NCBI GenBank assembly: GCA_964610115.1
Contig: CAZSUW010000003.1
Coordinates: 1-64,000 of the forward strand
DNA: 64,000 nt
DNA from: Litorimonas sp964610115
Lineage (GTDB): Bacteria > Pseudomonadota > Alphaproteobacteria > Caulobacterales > Maricaulaceae
Direction of reading: 5' to 3'
Part shown: positions 35,312 through 42,899 of the stretch, piece by piece
Numbering within the stretch: position 1 is the first letter of the stretch
How the letters are laid out: each line of letters begins with the position of its first letter
Made by a program: the position numbers and the translations under genes
Notes under the pieces: model-generated
What the model was told of the DNA's origin: nothing
Seen by the model: only the letters and a program-made list of their open reading frames with translations
Database searches by the model: none

Positions 35312-35941
35312 ATGCACGACCCCATCGATCAGTTTAACCACGTTACGAATTACTTGATCCCGACTGTTGTCGAACAATCGTCCCGAGGCGAGCGTGCCTT
35401 TGACATTTACTCCCGCCTCTTACGCGACCGGATCATTTTCCTGACCGGCCCTGTTGAAGACAATATGTCAGCGTCCATCTGCGCACAGCTTCTCTTCCTA
35501 GAATCGGAAAATCCGAAAAAAGAAATCAGCATGTATATCAATTCGCCCGGCGGTGTCGTGACGGCCGGCATGGCGATTTACGATACGATGCAATACATCA
35601 AATGCCCGGTGAGCACAGTATGCATCGGTCAAGCGGCGTCTATGGGATCGCTTCTGCTTTGTGCGGGCGATAAGGATATGCGTGTGGCCTTACCCAATGC
35701 CCGGATCATGGTTCACCAGCCTTCCGGCGGTTTCCGTGGCCAGGCCTCCGATATCGAACGTCACGCCAAAGACATTCTCGCGATGAAGAAGCGCCTGAAT
35801 GAGGTCTACGTAAAACATACGGGCCAAAAATATGCGACAATTGAAAAAACGCTGGACCGGGATCATTTTATGACGGCCGCTGAGGCGAAAGAGTTTGGCA
35901 TTGTGGATCACGTCTATGAAAAACGGGGCGAAGACGTCTAA
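35312..35941 (+). CDS. clpP: ATP-dependent Clp protease proteolytic subunit
   Basis: Serine protease subunit of 209 residues that forms the tetradecameric chamber fed by ClpX or ClpA. The catalytic Ser110 is in GQAASMGSLLL, and His135 is in MVHQPSGG. The IYINSPGG-type substrate-binding segment (MYINSPGGVVTAGMAIYD) precedes the serine. The DRDHFMTAAEAKEFGIVD block near the C-terminus holds the third triad residue. Followed by a strong terminator. Confidence 0.97.
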   Translation: MHDPIDQFNHVTNYLIPTVVEQSSRGERAFDIYSRLLRDRIIFLTGPVEDNMSASICAQLLFLESENPKKEISMYINSPGGVVTAGMAIYDTMQYIKCPVSTVCIGQAASMGSLLLCAGDKDMRVALPNARIMVHQPSGGFRGQASDIERHAKDILAMKKRLNEVYVKHTGQKYATIEKTLDRDHFMTAAEAKEFGIVDHVYEKRGEDV

Positions 35942-35969
35942 ACGCACATCTTCAGAGCCTTCAAAGCTA

Positions 35970-36006
35970 AAAACCCGCGTCTTTTCGTGTCGCGGGTTTT
36001 TTGTTT
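35970..36006 (+). terminator. Intrinsic terminator after clpP
   Basis: A 10-bp perfect stem AAAACCCGCG / CGCGGGTTTT with an 11-base loop (35980-35990), continuing into a T run. The rest of the 293-bp space up to clpX (36007-36234) has no gene and must hold the clpX promoter; I cannot place -35/-10 boxes with confidence. Confidence 0.88.
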
Positions 36007-36234
36007 GAGCGCTGTAAAAGGGTTGAAACGTGTCTGGCTTACGCCGCGACAAATCCGTTTTGCTGTAAAAAGCGCGCAAATACAGGCTTGCCAAGGCAGA
36101 CAAACCGTAGTCCTATAAAATTTAGAAAGGCCTGTTTAACGTCTTGGCCGCATGTCTATGTGATAAGATTGGCGAATCTGTCACACTCGGCATCAGGCTT
36201 GCAGGATGTCGATCGGGCACAGCGGACGATAAAG

Positions 36235-37500
36235 ATGACAAAAAACAACACGACTGAGAGTAAAAATACGCTCTACTGTTCTTTTTGCGGCAAAAGCCAG
36301 CATGAAGTCCGGAAACTCATTGCGGGTCCGACGGTATTTATTTGCGACGAATGTGTCGAACTTTGCATGGATATTATCAAGGAGGAAGGAAAATCCTCTT
36401 TGTCCAAAGGCCAAGAGGGCGTCCCAACGCCACAGGAAATCTGTCAAATCTTGGACGATTACGTTATCGGACAGGCCTACGCCAAACGTGTTCTCTCTGT
36501 TGCCGTTCACAATCACTATAAACGCTTAAACCATGCGGCGTCGAACCCAGATGTGGAATTGGCCAAATCCAATATCTTGCTGGTTGGTCCGACGGGTTGC
36601 GGTAAGACGCTGCTGGCGCAAACACTCGCCCGTATTTTGGATGTGCCGTTCACTATGGCCGATGCCACGACGCTCACGGAAGCCGGTTATGTTGGCGAAG
36701 ACGTTGAAAACATCATTCTGAAACTGCTGCAAAGCGCGGACTATAATGTTGAGCGGGCACAGCGCGGTATCGTTTACATTGATGAAGTCGACAAAATCAG
36801 TCGCAAATCAGACAATCCTTCGATCACACGTGACGTGTCGGGCGAAGGCGTACAGCAGGCCCTTCTGAAAATTATGGAGGGCACGGTTGCGTCTGTACCG
36901 CCTCAAGGCGGCCGCAAACATCCGCAACAAGAGTTCTTGCAGGTTGATACCACTAACATTCTGTTCGTTGTCGGGGGTGCCTTTGCCGGTCTTGATAAGG
37001 TGATCGCCAACCGCGGTGATCAGGCCTCGATTGGTTTCGGTGGCAAAGTGAAAGACGAAGATGATCGTCGTGTCGGCGAAATCCTGCGTGGCGTTCAGCC
37101 GGAAGACTTGCAGAAGTTCGGCCTTATCCCGGAATTTATTGGTCGCTTGCCTGTGATTGCAACGCTGACTGATTTGGATGAAGATGCGTTGATTACAATC
37201 CTGACCGAGCCAAAGAACGCGCTGGTGAAGCAATATCAGACGCTCTTTGACATGGAAGATGTGAAGCTGACCTTCACAGATGATGCCCTGAAGGCGATTG
37301 CGAAAAAGGCGTTAGCTCGCAAAACTGGTGCAAGGGGACTGCGCTCCATTATGGAAGGCATATTGCTCGACAGCATGTATGATCTTCCGAGCTATGAGGG
37401 CGTCGAAGAAGTTGTCATTAATGGCGAAGTCGTTGAAGGGGCCGGTGATGCGGCACCATTGCTCGTCCATAGCGAGGCTGAAGAACAAAAGGCAGGCTAG
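36235..37500 (+). CDS. clpX: ATP-dependent Clp protease ATPase subunit ClpX
   Basis: AAA+ unfoldase of 421 residues that delivers substrates to ClpP. The N-terminal zinc-binding domain has four cysteines (CSFCGKS and CDECVELC). Walker A is GPTGCGKT, Walker B VYIDEVDKI, and the pore loop is GYVGEDVE. The IGF-type ClpP-docking loop is seen as ASIGFGGKV. The frame is open back to 36001, but the family N-terminus begins at the ATG at 36235. In many alphaproteobacteria lon follows clpX; here a convergent moxR gene does. Confidence 0.97.
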   Translation: MTKNNTTESKNTLYCSFCGKSQHEVRKLIAGPTVFICDECVELCMDIIKEEGKSSLSKGQEGVPTPQEICQILDDYVIGQAYAKRVLSVAVHNHYKRLNHAASNPDVELAKSNILLVGPTGCGKTLLAQTLARILDVPFTMADATTLTEAGYVGEDVENIILKLLQSADYNVERAQRGIVYIDEVDKISRKSDNPSITRDVSGEGVQQALLKIMEGTVASVPPQGGRKHPQQEFLQVDTTNILFVVGGAFAGLDKVIANRGDQASIGFGGKVKDEDDRRVGEILRGVQPEDLQKFGLIPEFIGRLPVIATLTDLDEDALITILTEPKNALVKQYQTLFDMEDVKLTFTDDALKAIAKKALARKTGARGLRSIMEGILLDSMYDLPSYEGVEEVVINGEVVEGAGDAAPLLVHSEAEEQKAG

Positions 37501-37519
37501 CAGCCTGATAAGACCGTCT

Positions 37520-37558
37520 AAAAAAAGCCGCCCGGATGGGGCGGCTTTTTTTGTTTTT
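37520..37558. terminator. Bidirectional terminator between clpX and moxR
   Basis: Stem AAAAAAGCCGCCC / GGGGCGGCTTTTTTT around a short GGAT-type loop. The flanking A run on the left and T run on the right allow it to end clpX on the plus strand and the MoxR gene on the minus strand, which stops at 37557. Confidence 0.9.
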
Positions 37559-38402
37559 AGCTCTCTCGTCTGGTCAGAAAGGCGAGGCGTTCAAACAAAT
37601 GAACGTCTTGTTCGTTCTTTAGGAGCGCCCCGTGAAGGGGTGGGATCAGTTTCTTCTGATCGGTTTCTCGCAATGTCTCTGGATCGATATCTTCTACGAG
37701 CAAGAGCTTTAACCAATCGAGGAGCTCCGATGTTGACGGCTTCTTTTTTAGGCCTGGCATAGCGCGAACTTCGAAAAAGCGTTTCAGTGCCGCCGATAAG
37801 AGACGCGGCTTTAGGTCGGGGAAGTGAACGCCGACAATATCCTTCATCGTCGCCTCGTCTGGAAACTGGATATAGTGGAAGAAGCAACGGCGCAGGAACG
37901 CATCCGGCAAGTCTTTCTCATTGTTAGACGTAATGATTATGATGGGCCGTTGTGTGGCGGTTATGGTCTCGCCCGTTTCATAGACGTGAAAGCTCATCTT
38001 ATCGAGCTCGTGCAAGAGGTCATTCGGAAACTCTATGTCGGCTTTGTCGATCTCGTCGATTAGCAAGATGGGGCGCTCGGCGCTGGCAAAGGCGTCCCAG
38101 ATTTTCCCGCGTTTAATATAGTTGGAAATGTCATGCACGCGATCATCACCTAACTGGCTATCCCGAAGGCGTGCGACAGCGTCATATTCATAAAGGCCTT
38201 GCTGCGCTTTTGTCGTGGACTTTATGTTCCATTCCAAGAGCGGGGCATTCAAACCTTTCGCTATCTCATGGGCGAGAACGGTTTTACCTGTGCCGGGTTC
38301 ACCCTTAATCAGCAGAGGTCTTTCCAATGTAATGGCGGCATTGACGGCCATCATTAGGTCTTTGGTGGCAACGTAATTGTCTGTGCCTGTAAATTTCATC
38401 AT
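37557..38402 (-). CDS. MoxR-family AAA+ ATPase
   Basis: AAA+ ATPase of 281 residues in the MoxR group, which act as chaperone-like maturation factors, usually with VWA-domain partners. Walker A is GEPGTGKT at about residues 34-41, Walker B ILLIDEIDKAD, sensor 1 IIITSNNEKDLPDAF, and FLRRCFFHYIQFPD the arginine-finger region. No VWA (CoxE-like) gene is adjacent: the gene ends against clpX and is preceded by dksA on the other strand. Tandem ATG at 38402/38399, with AAGGA just upstream; the second gives better spacing. Confidence 0.9.
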   Translation of the reverse strand: MMKFTGTDNYVATKDLMMAVNAAITLERPLLIKGEPGTGKTVLAHEIAKGLNAPLLEWNIKSTTKAQQGLYEYDAVARLRDSQLGDDRVHDISNYIKRGKIWDAFASAERPILLIDEIDKADIEFPNDLLHELDKMSFHVYETGETITATQRPIIIITSNNEKDLPDAFLRRCFFHYIQFPDEATMKDIVGVHFPDLKPRLLSAALKRFFEVRAMPGLKKKPSTSELLDWLKLLLVEDIDPETLRETDQKKLIPPLHGALLKNEQDVHLFERLAFLTRRES

Positions 38403-38580
38403 CTATCCTTCAAAATCAGATTTTGGCAGCGGGAATAAGCGCTTTTGTCGCGCTGTTAATGCGACGTGTGGTCTGTCTTTTCAATGTCACAGATGTTTTA
38501 TCCGCAAGCTGAAGCCGTGACTTGAGATTCCCAGAAACTGGCAATATCGAGGCGGTGATTGGGTTGGGGGACCCGAATCG

Positions 38581-38604
38581 ATTGCTACGTATCGCCGTAG
38601 CAAT
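38581..38604. repeat. Perfect inverted repeat in the dksA leader
   Basis: ATTGCTACG / CGTAGCAAT, 9 bp per arm with a 6-base loop (TATCGC), 60 bp before dksA. No T run follows on either strand, so it is not a classical terminator. It could be an operator or an mRNA leader structure. The rest of the 261-bp divergent space (38403-38663) shows nothing else I can assign. Confidence 0.6.
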
Positions 38605-38663
38605 AAAATTGGCTGGAACAGGCAGACTTCGTCCGCCAGCTTCGTTGATTTTGTGAGGACCGC

Positions 38664-39104
38664 ATGGCCAAAGACTCTGCGCATAAGCCACGTTCTACCG
38701 TCGTGCCGGCAAATTATGAGCCGTCTGACGACGAACGTTATATGAACGACCGTATGGTCGAATATTTTCGCCGTAAGCTGCTAGAACGCAAAGCGGACAT
38801 CGCAAAGCAAACGCGAGGCGCCGTCGAATATCTACAAGGTGAGCGGGTTAACCATCCTGATTTGACAGATGTTGCGACATATAATGCGGATCGTCAGTTG
38901 GAGCTGCGGACAAAAGACCGCCTTAGGAAGCTATCGCGTAAAATCGACCAAGCCTTAGCCCGGATTGAAGACGGCACTTACGGCTATTGCGAAGAAACAG
39001 GGGATCCGATTGGGGCCCGCCGTTTGGTCGCACGCCCGATGGCGACACTTTGTATTGAGGCGCAAGAGATGCATGAGCGCGGGGAAAAGTCCCGCGCGGG
39101 CTAG
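38664..39104 (+). CDS. dksA: RNA polymerase-binding transcription factor DksA
   Basis: Protein of 146 residues that enters the RNA polymerase secondary channel and works with ppGpp. The coiled-coil part is at about residues 28-105 (YFRRKLLERKADI ... LELRTKDRLRKLSRKID), followed by the zinc-finger region YGYCEETGDPIGARRLVARPMATLC. Only two of the four zinc cysteines remain: C109-x2-Thr112 and C130-x2-Ala133. Reduced-cysteine DksA proteins are known in alphaproteobacteria and can work without a normal zinc site. It is followed by a terminator inside the convergent DUF885 gene's 3' end. Confidence 0.93.
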   Translation: MAKDSAHKPRSTVVPANYEPSDDERYMNDRMVEYFRRKLLERKADIAKQTRGAVEYLQGERVNHPDLTDVATYNADRQLELRTKDRLRKLSRKIDQALARIEDGTYGYCEETGDPIGARRLVARPMATLCIEAQEMHERGEKSRAG

Positions 39105-39129
39105 ACGTTCAAAATGGTGATCACAATTC

Positions 39130-39153
39130 GGGCGGCTTTAGCCGCCCTTTTTC
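39130..39153 (+). terminator. Intrinsic terminator after dksA
   Basis: GGGCGGC / GCCGCCC with a TTTA loop, followed by TTTTTC. The hairpin overlaps the last codons and stop of the convergent DUF885 gene ending at 39138. Confidence 0.88.
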
Positions 39154-40985
39154 TTGGCGATATAATTATTCACGCGCGTCTCTAAAATATCGAGTGGGAC
39201 GGACCCGCTCGCCAGGACAACATCGTGAAATTCGCCAATGTTGAAATCGTCGCCTAGCTCAGCTTTAGCCATTTCACGTAATTCCAAAATCTTGATTTTG
39301 CCGATCATATAGGCCGTCGCTTGTCCAGGCAGGACAATGTACCGCTCAATCGCCTTGACGATATCGCCTTCGGGGTTTGGCGTATTGTCTTTCAAATAGT
39401 CGATTGCTTTTTCGCGGGACCATCTTTTGTGGTGCAAACCTGTATCCACGACCAAACGCCCGGCACGCCAAAGCTCCATCGCCAAGCGCCCGAAGTCAGA
39501 ATAGGGATTTTCATAAAAGCCCATTTCTTTGGGTAGATATTCGGAATAGAGACCCCAGCCTTCGATAAAGGCTGTATGGCCTCCAAATTTGCGGAAGTCC
39601 GGTACGCCTTCCAATTCTTGCGCAATGGCGATCTGCATATGGTGACCGGGATTACCTTCGTGATAGGCTAGGGCTTCCATCTGATAAATCGGCATCTGGC
39701 TCATATCGTAGAGGTTAGCGTAGTAATATCCGGGGCGGGACCCGTCCGCCGCTGGTCGCGAATAAAAGGCTTTGCCAGCAGACTTTTCTCGGAATGCTTC
39801 GACGGCCCGAACTTCCAGCGCGGCTTTCGGCATACGGTTGAAATAGTCGGGGAGGACTTCGCTAATCGTATCAATCAAAGCTGTCGCTTCATCCAGATAG
39901 GTTTGCTTTCCCTCTGCTGTGTTGGGGTAATAAAATTGCGGATCGTCCCGCATGAAGGCGAAGAAGTCCTGTAAAGATCCTTCAAATCCCACTTGGTCCA
40001 TGATGGCGCGCATCTCCGCGTGGATGCGGGCGACTTCGCGCAAACCAATATCGTGAATTTCATCGGGGGAGAGGTCCGTCGTTGTCATCTGACGCAAGCG
40101 ATAGGCGTAGAAATCGCCGCCGTCTGGTAATTTCCAGACCCCATCATCGGTCGTCGCGCTGGCTTGCTGGCGCAACATTTCATCACGCAGTCGCACATAG
40201 GCAGGGCCAACGTGATCCTGCATGGCGGTGACGGCGTCTTCATAGAGTGCCTCGCGCGTTTCCACACCGAGGCCGAGTTCATCGACCTTTTTCTGAAAGT
40301 CGGCCAGCATCAGGTTGAGATCTTCACCCTGTTCGAAGGGAAGGCCGGACGTGATATTGTCGATGTCCCGCAACACATGGGCATAGACGAATTTCGGCGG
40401 ATAAATCCCGCGATCAAAACTCTCCGCAGCGCGCTCTGTCACAGCGTCGAGTTTTCCGGGAATTCGCTCTAGCCGTTTCACATAAGCCTGTGCATCTTCG
40501 ATTGTCGCGACGCGGTGATTGTTCAGCAAGAATGTCGGAATGCCGCTATGCGTGCCGAACATCTGATTGAACGGGTAGCCATATCCGTAAAAGCGCATGC
40601 CTTCGAGGCTGTCTCGCGCGTTTTTCAGATAGAGGGCGTGGGAGAGTTGCGCGTCATCGTTAAGGGCTGCAACATCGACACTTTCTAGATATTCCAAATC
40701 GCTTTTCGTGCGATCCATTTGTTCCAACCAAGCGGCTTTGCTTTCATCGTCCCATTCATCATAGCGGGTTTTACGGCCGAGTTGGGCCATAAACTCCGGG
40801 CTATCTTGTACTTCTTCTTCGAAACGCCGCGCGAGCCAATCATTAAAAACTTGTGTCGCTTCAGCGGAAGGCGCGCTGACAGGGGTCTCAGAGGCTGGTG
40901 TCGTTGTCGTCTCAGTCGTAGGCGTGCAAGCAATCAGACCTAAAATGGCAGTGCTAGTGAGAAGTGTCCTAAAGGGCAGTTTCAT
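39138..40985 (-). CDS. DUF885-family lipoprotein (putative metallopeptidase), copy 1
   Basis: Exported lipoprotein of 615 residues: signal peptide with LIAC lipobox (Cys20), then a Thr/Pro-rich linker. The DUF885 domain fills the rest. The HEGNPGHHMQIAIAQE motif near residue 440 supplies His and Glu residues expected to bind a metal. The downstream GGHTAFIEGWGLYSEYLPKE matches the conserved second half of the site. The family is thought to contain zinc peptidases but few members are characterised. Second gene of a tandem pair; its ATG overlaps the stop of the upstream paralogue (TAATG). Confidence 0.9.
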   Translation of the reverse strand: MKLPFRTLLTSTAILGLIACTPTTETTTTPASETPVSAPSAEATQVFNDWLARRFEEEVQDSPEFMAQLGRKTRYDEWDDESKAAWLEQMDRTKSDLEYLESVDVAALNDDAQLSHALYLKNARDSLEGMRFYGYGYPFNQMFGTHSGIPTFLLNNHRVATIEDAQAYVKRLERIPGKLDAVTERAAESFDRGIYPPKFVYAHVLRDIDNITSGLPFEQGEDLNLMLADFQKKVDELGLGVETREALYEDAVTAMQDHVGPAYVRLRDEMLRQQASATTDDGVWKLPDGGDFYAYRLRQMTTTDLSPDEIHDIGLREVARIHAEMRAIMDQVGFEGSLQDFFAFMRDDPQFYYPNTAEGKQTYLDEATALIDTISEVLPDYFNRMPKAALEVRAVEAFREKSAGKAFYSRPAADGSRPGYYYANLYDMSQMPIYQMEALAYHEGNPGHHMQIAIAQELEGVPDFRKFGGHTAFIEGWGLYSEYLPKEMGFYENPYSDFGRLAMELWRAGRLVVDTGLHHKRWSREKAIDYLKDNTPNPEGDIVKAIERYIVLPGQATAYMIGKIKILELREMAKAELGDDFNIGEFHDVVLASGSVPLDILETRVNNYIAKKKGG

Positions 40986-42844
40986 TATGTATCAGCTTTC
41001 GTTTCTGCGATGTAGCGATCGATATTGTCTTCGAGGATGTCGAGCGGAACAGAGCCATTTGTCAAGACGGCATCGTGGAAAGCGCGAATGTCGAATTGGT
41101 CTCCCAATTCCTCTTCAGCCCGGGCACGGAGCTCTAAAATTTTCAACTTTCCGATCATATAGGCTGTCGCTTGGCCCGGCCAAACGATATAACGATCAAT
41201 TTCCGCGCGGACATCGCCTTCTGGGTTTGGAATGTTGTCCAGGTAATATTGCACGGCCTCTTCGCGTGTCCATTTCTTTGCATGGATGCCCGTATCAACG
41301 ACCAGACGGGCGGCCCGGAAAATCTCCATGCCGAGCTGCCCGAATTCCTTGTAAGGGTCTGTATAGAGCCCGAGTTCTTTTGGGATTTCTTCAGAGTAAA
41401 GTGCCCAGCCCTCAATGAAGGGCGTATGTCCGCCAAGCGTCCGAAACTTTGGTAGCCCATCCAGTTCTTGCGCGATCGCGATCTGCATATGGTGACCCGG
41501 AATGCCTTCGTGATAGGCGAGGGCTTGTTGCAGGAACTTTGGCTGGTCTGCCATGTCCTTCAGATTGATATAATAGGTTCCAGGCCGAGAGCCATCTAGG
41601 GCAGGGGCGTCATAAAACGCGCCAAAGGCGGTGGCCTCCCGGAAGGGTTCAACCCGTTTGACGACCATATCCGCTTGGGGCTTTGTGAAGAAGAGGCCGT
41701 CCAACTCACCGCGCATGTCATCAATAATCTGTGTGGCATCCGCAATATAGGCGGCGCGACCAGCATCATCGTTAGAGTAGGTGAATTGTGGATCAGAGCG
41801 GAGGAAGGCGAAAAAGTCTTGTAGCGAGCCGTTAAATTCGACGCGCGCCATGATCTCGCGCATTCTGTCCTGAATGCGCGCAACTTCGCGCAACCCAATC
41901 TCGTGAATTTCGTCTGCGGTCAGGTCTGTGGTCGTGTAATGTTTCAGGCGAACCGCGTAATAGTCTTCGCCATTGGGCAATTTCCACACCCCATCATCGT
42001 CAGACGTCAGCCCCGCATGTTCGTCAAACATAGCGAGCAAAGACAAATAGGCCGGCTGTACGGACGACAAAAGCGCAGCTTCGGCATCATCAATGAGCGC
42101 CTCAGCGTTCGGTAGGTCGGACACTTTCGCCCTGAAATCTACGAGGAGGGGGCTGTCGTCACCGTCGGTAAAGGGCGCGCCGGTGATAATGTTCCGAGCG
42201 GGACCCCCGACTTTTTCATATACAAAACGCGGAAGCAGAATGCCGGCCTTTGCCTGAGCGCGGGCACGGTCCTCTGCTTGGCCCAGATAATCATCAAAAG
42301 CATTCAGGCGTGCAATATAGTCTCGGGCATCCTGCTCAGTGTCGATTGTATGAAAGTTCATCAGAAAGCTGGGCAGACTGCTATGGGGCCCGCTCATATG
42401 CTGGAAGACATAGTCATTTTGACTCACGGCATTCGTTGCGAGCCAATCTTGTTGGGCCCGTTCAAACAAAGTGTAAGAAAGGCGCGCTTGGGGATTTAAT
42501 CGGTCGACATCAAAATCCCGACGGAGTTCTTGAAGCCATGTTTCTCGCAAAGCGACCTCTTCATCCAGCGCGATTTGGCTGATGTCGTCTAATTGATCCC
42601 GGCTTTCGGCTTCACCCAAATAGGTGCGGTTCATCGGGGATCGCGTCAGCGCGTCACGAAAGCGATCTGCGAACCAGGCATTAAGGCGTTGGCTTTCTAA
42701 TGCGACCAATGCGTCGCGATCCGCTTTTTGGGAGGAGCTGCACGCAATAAGGGTGATACTCGTCATCAAAATGATGAAACAGAGTGGAACGAGGTGGCGG
42801 AATCGAAAGATCGTCATGGACGGAGCTTTCGAAACTTGCATCAT
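40985..42844 (-). CDS. DUF885-family lipoprotein (putative metallopeptidase), copy 2
   Basis: Paralogue of the neighbouring gene, 619 residues, with a lipoprotein signal ending LIAC (Cys35 from the first Met). HEGIPGHHMQIAIAQELDG and GGHTPFIEGWALYSEEIPKE match the neighbour almost residue for residue, while the N-terminal third differs more. An internal ATG at 42817 gives a more usual signal-peptide length and may be the real start. First gene of the leftward pair, divergent from cckA with about 50 bp between starts. Confidence 0.9.
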   Translation of the reverse strand: MMQVSKAPSMTIFRFRHLVPLCFIILMTSITLIACSSSQKADRDALVALESQRLNAWFADRFRDALTRSPMNRTYLGEAESRDQLDDISQIALDEEVALRETWLQELRRDFDVDRLNPQARLSYTLFERAQQDWLATNAVSQNDYVFQHMSGPHSSLPSFLMNFHTIDTEQDARDYIARLNAFDDYLGQAEDRARAQAKAGILLPRFVYEKVGGPARNIITGAPFTDGDDSPLLVDFRAKVSDLPNAEALIDDAEAALLSSVQPAYLSLLAMFDEHAGLTSDDDGVWKLPNGEDYYAVRLKHYTTTDLTADEIHEIGLREVARIQDRMREIMARVEFNGSLQDFFAFLRSDPQFTYSNDDAGRAAYIADATQIIDDMRGELDGLFFTKPQADMVVKRVEPFREATAFGAFYDAPALDGSRPGTYYINLKDMADQPKFLQQALAYHEGIPGHHMQIAIAQELDGLPKFRTLGGHTPFIEGWALYSEEIPKELGLYTDPYKEFGQLGMEIFRAARLVVDTGIHAKKWTREEAVQYYLDNIPNPEGDVRAEIDRYIVWPGQATAYMIGKLKILELRARAEEELGDQFDIRAFHDAVLTNGSVPLDILEDNIDRYIAETKADT

Positions 42845-42899
42845 AAAGTCAAACGGCTAGCGATTCTATTTTCGGACAGCTAAATTTGCGAAAGTGCGG

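Noticed and set aside
36007..36234. Heat-shock promoter before clpX
   Set aside because: Fragments such as GTTGAAA and CTTGG occur, but no -35/-10 pair with correct spacing to a sigma-32 consensus could be set.
38416..38691. Leftward open frame of 91 codons between moxR and dksA
   Set aside because: It overlaps the start of dksA, contains the inverted repeat, has no visible ribosome-binding site and resembles no family I know.
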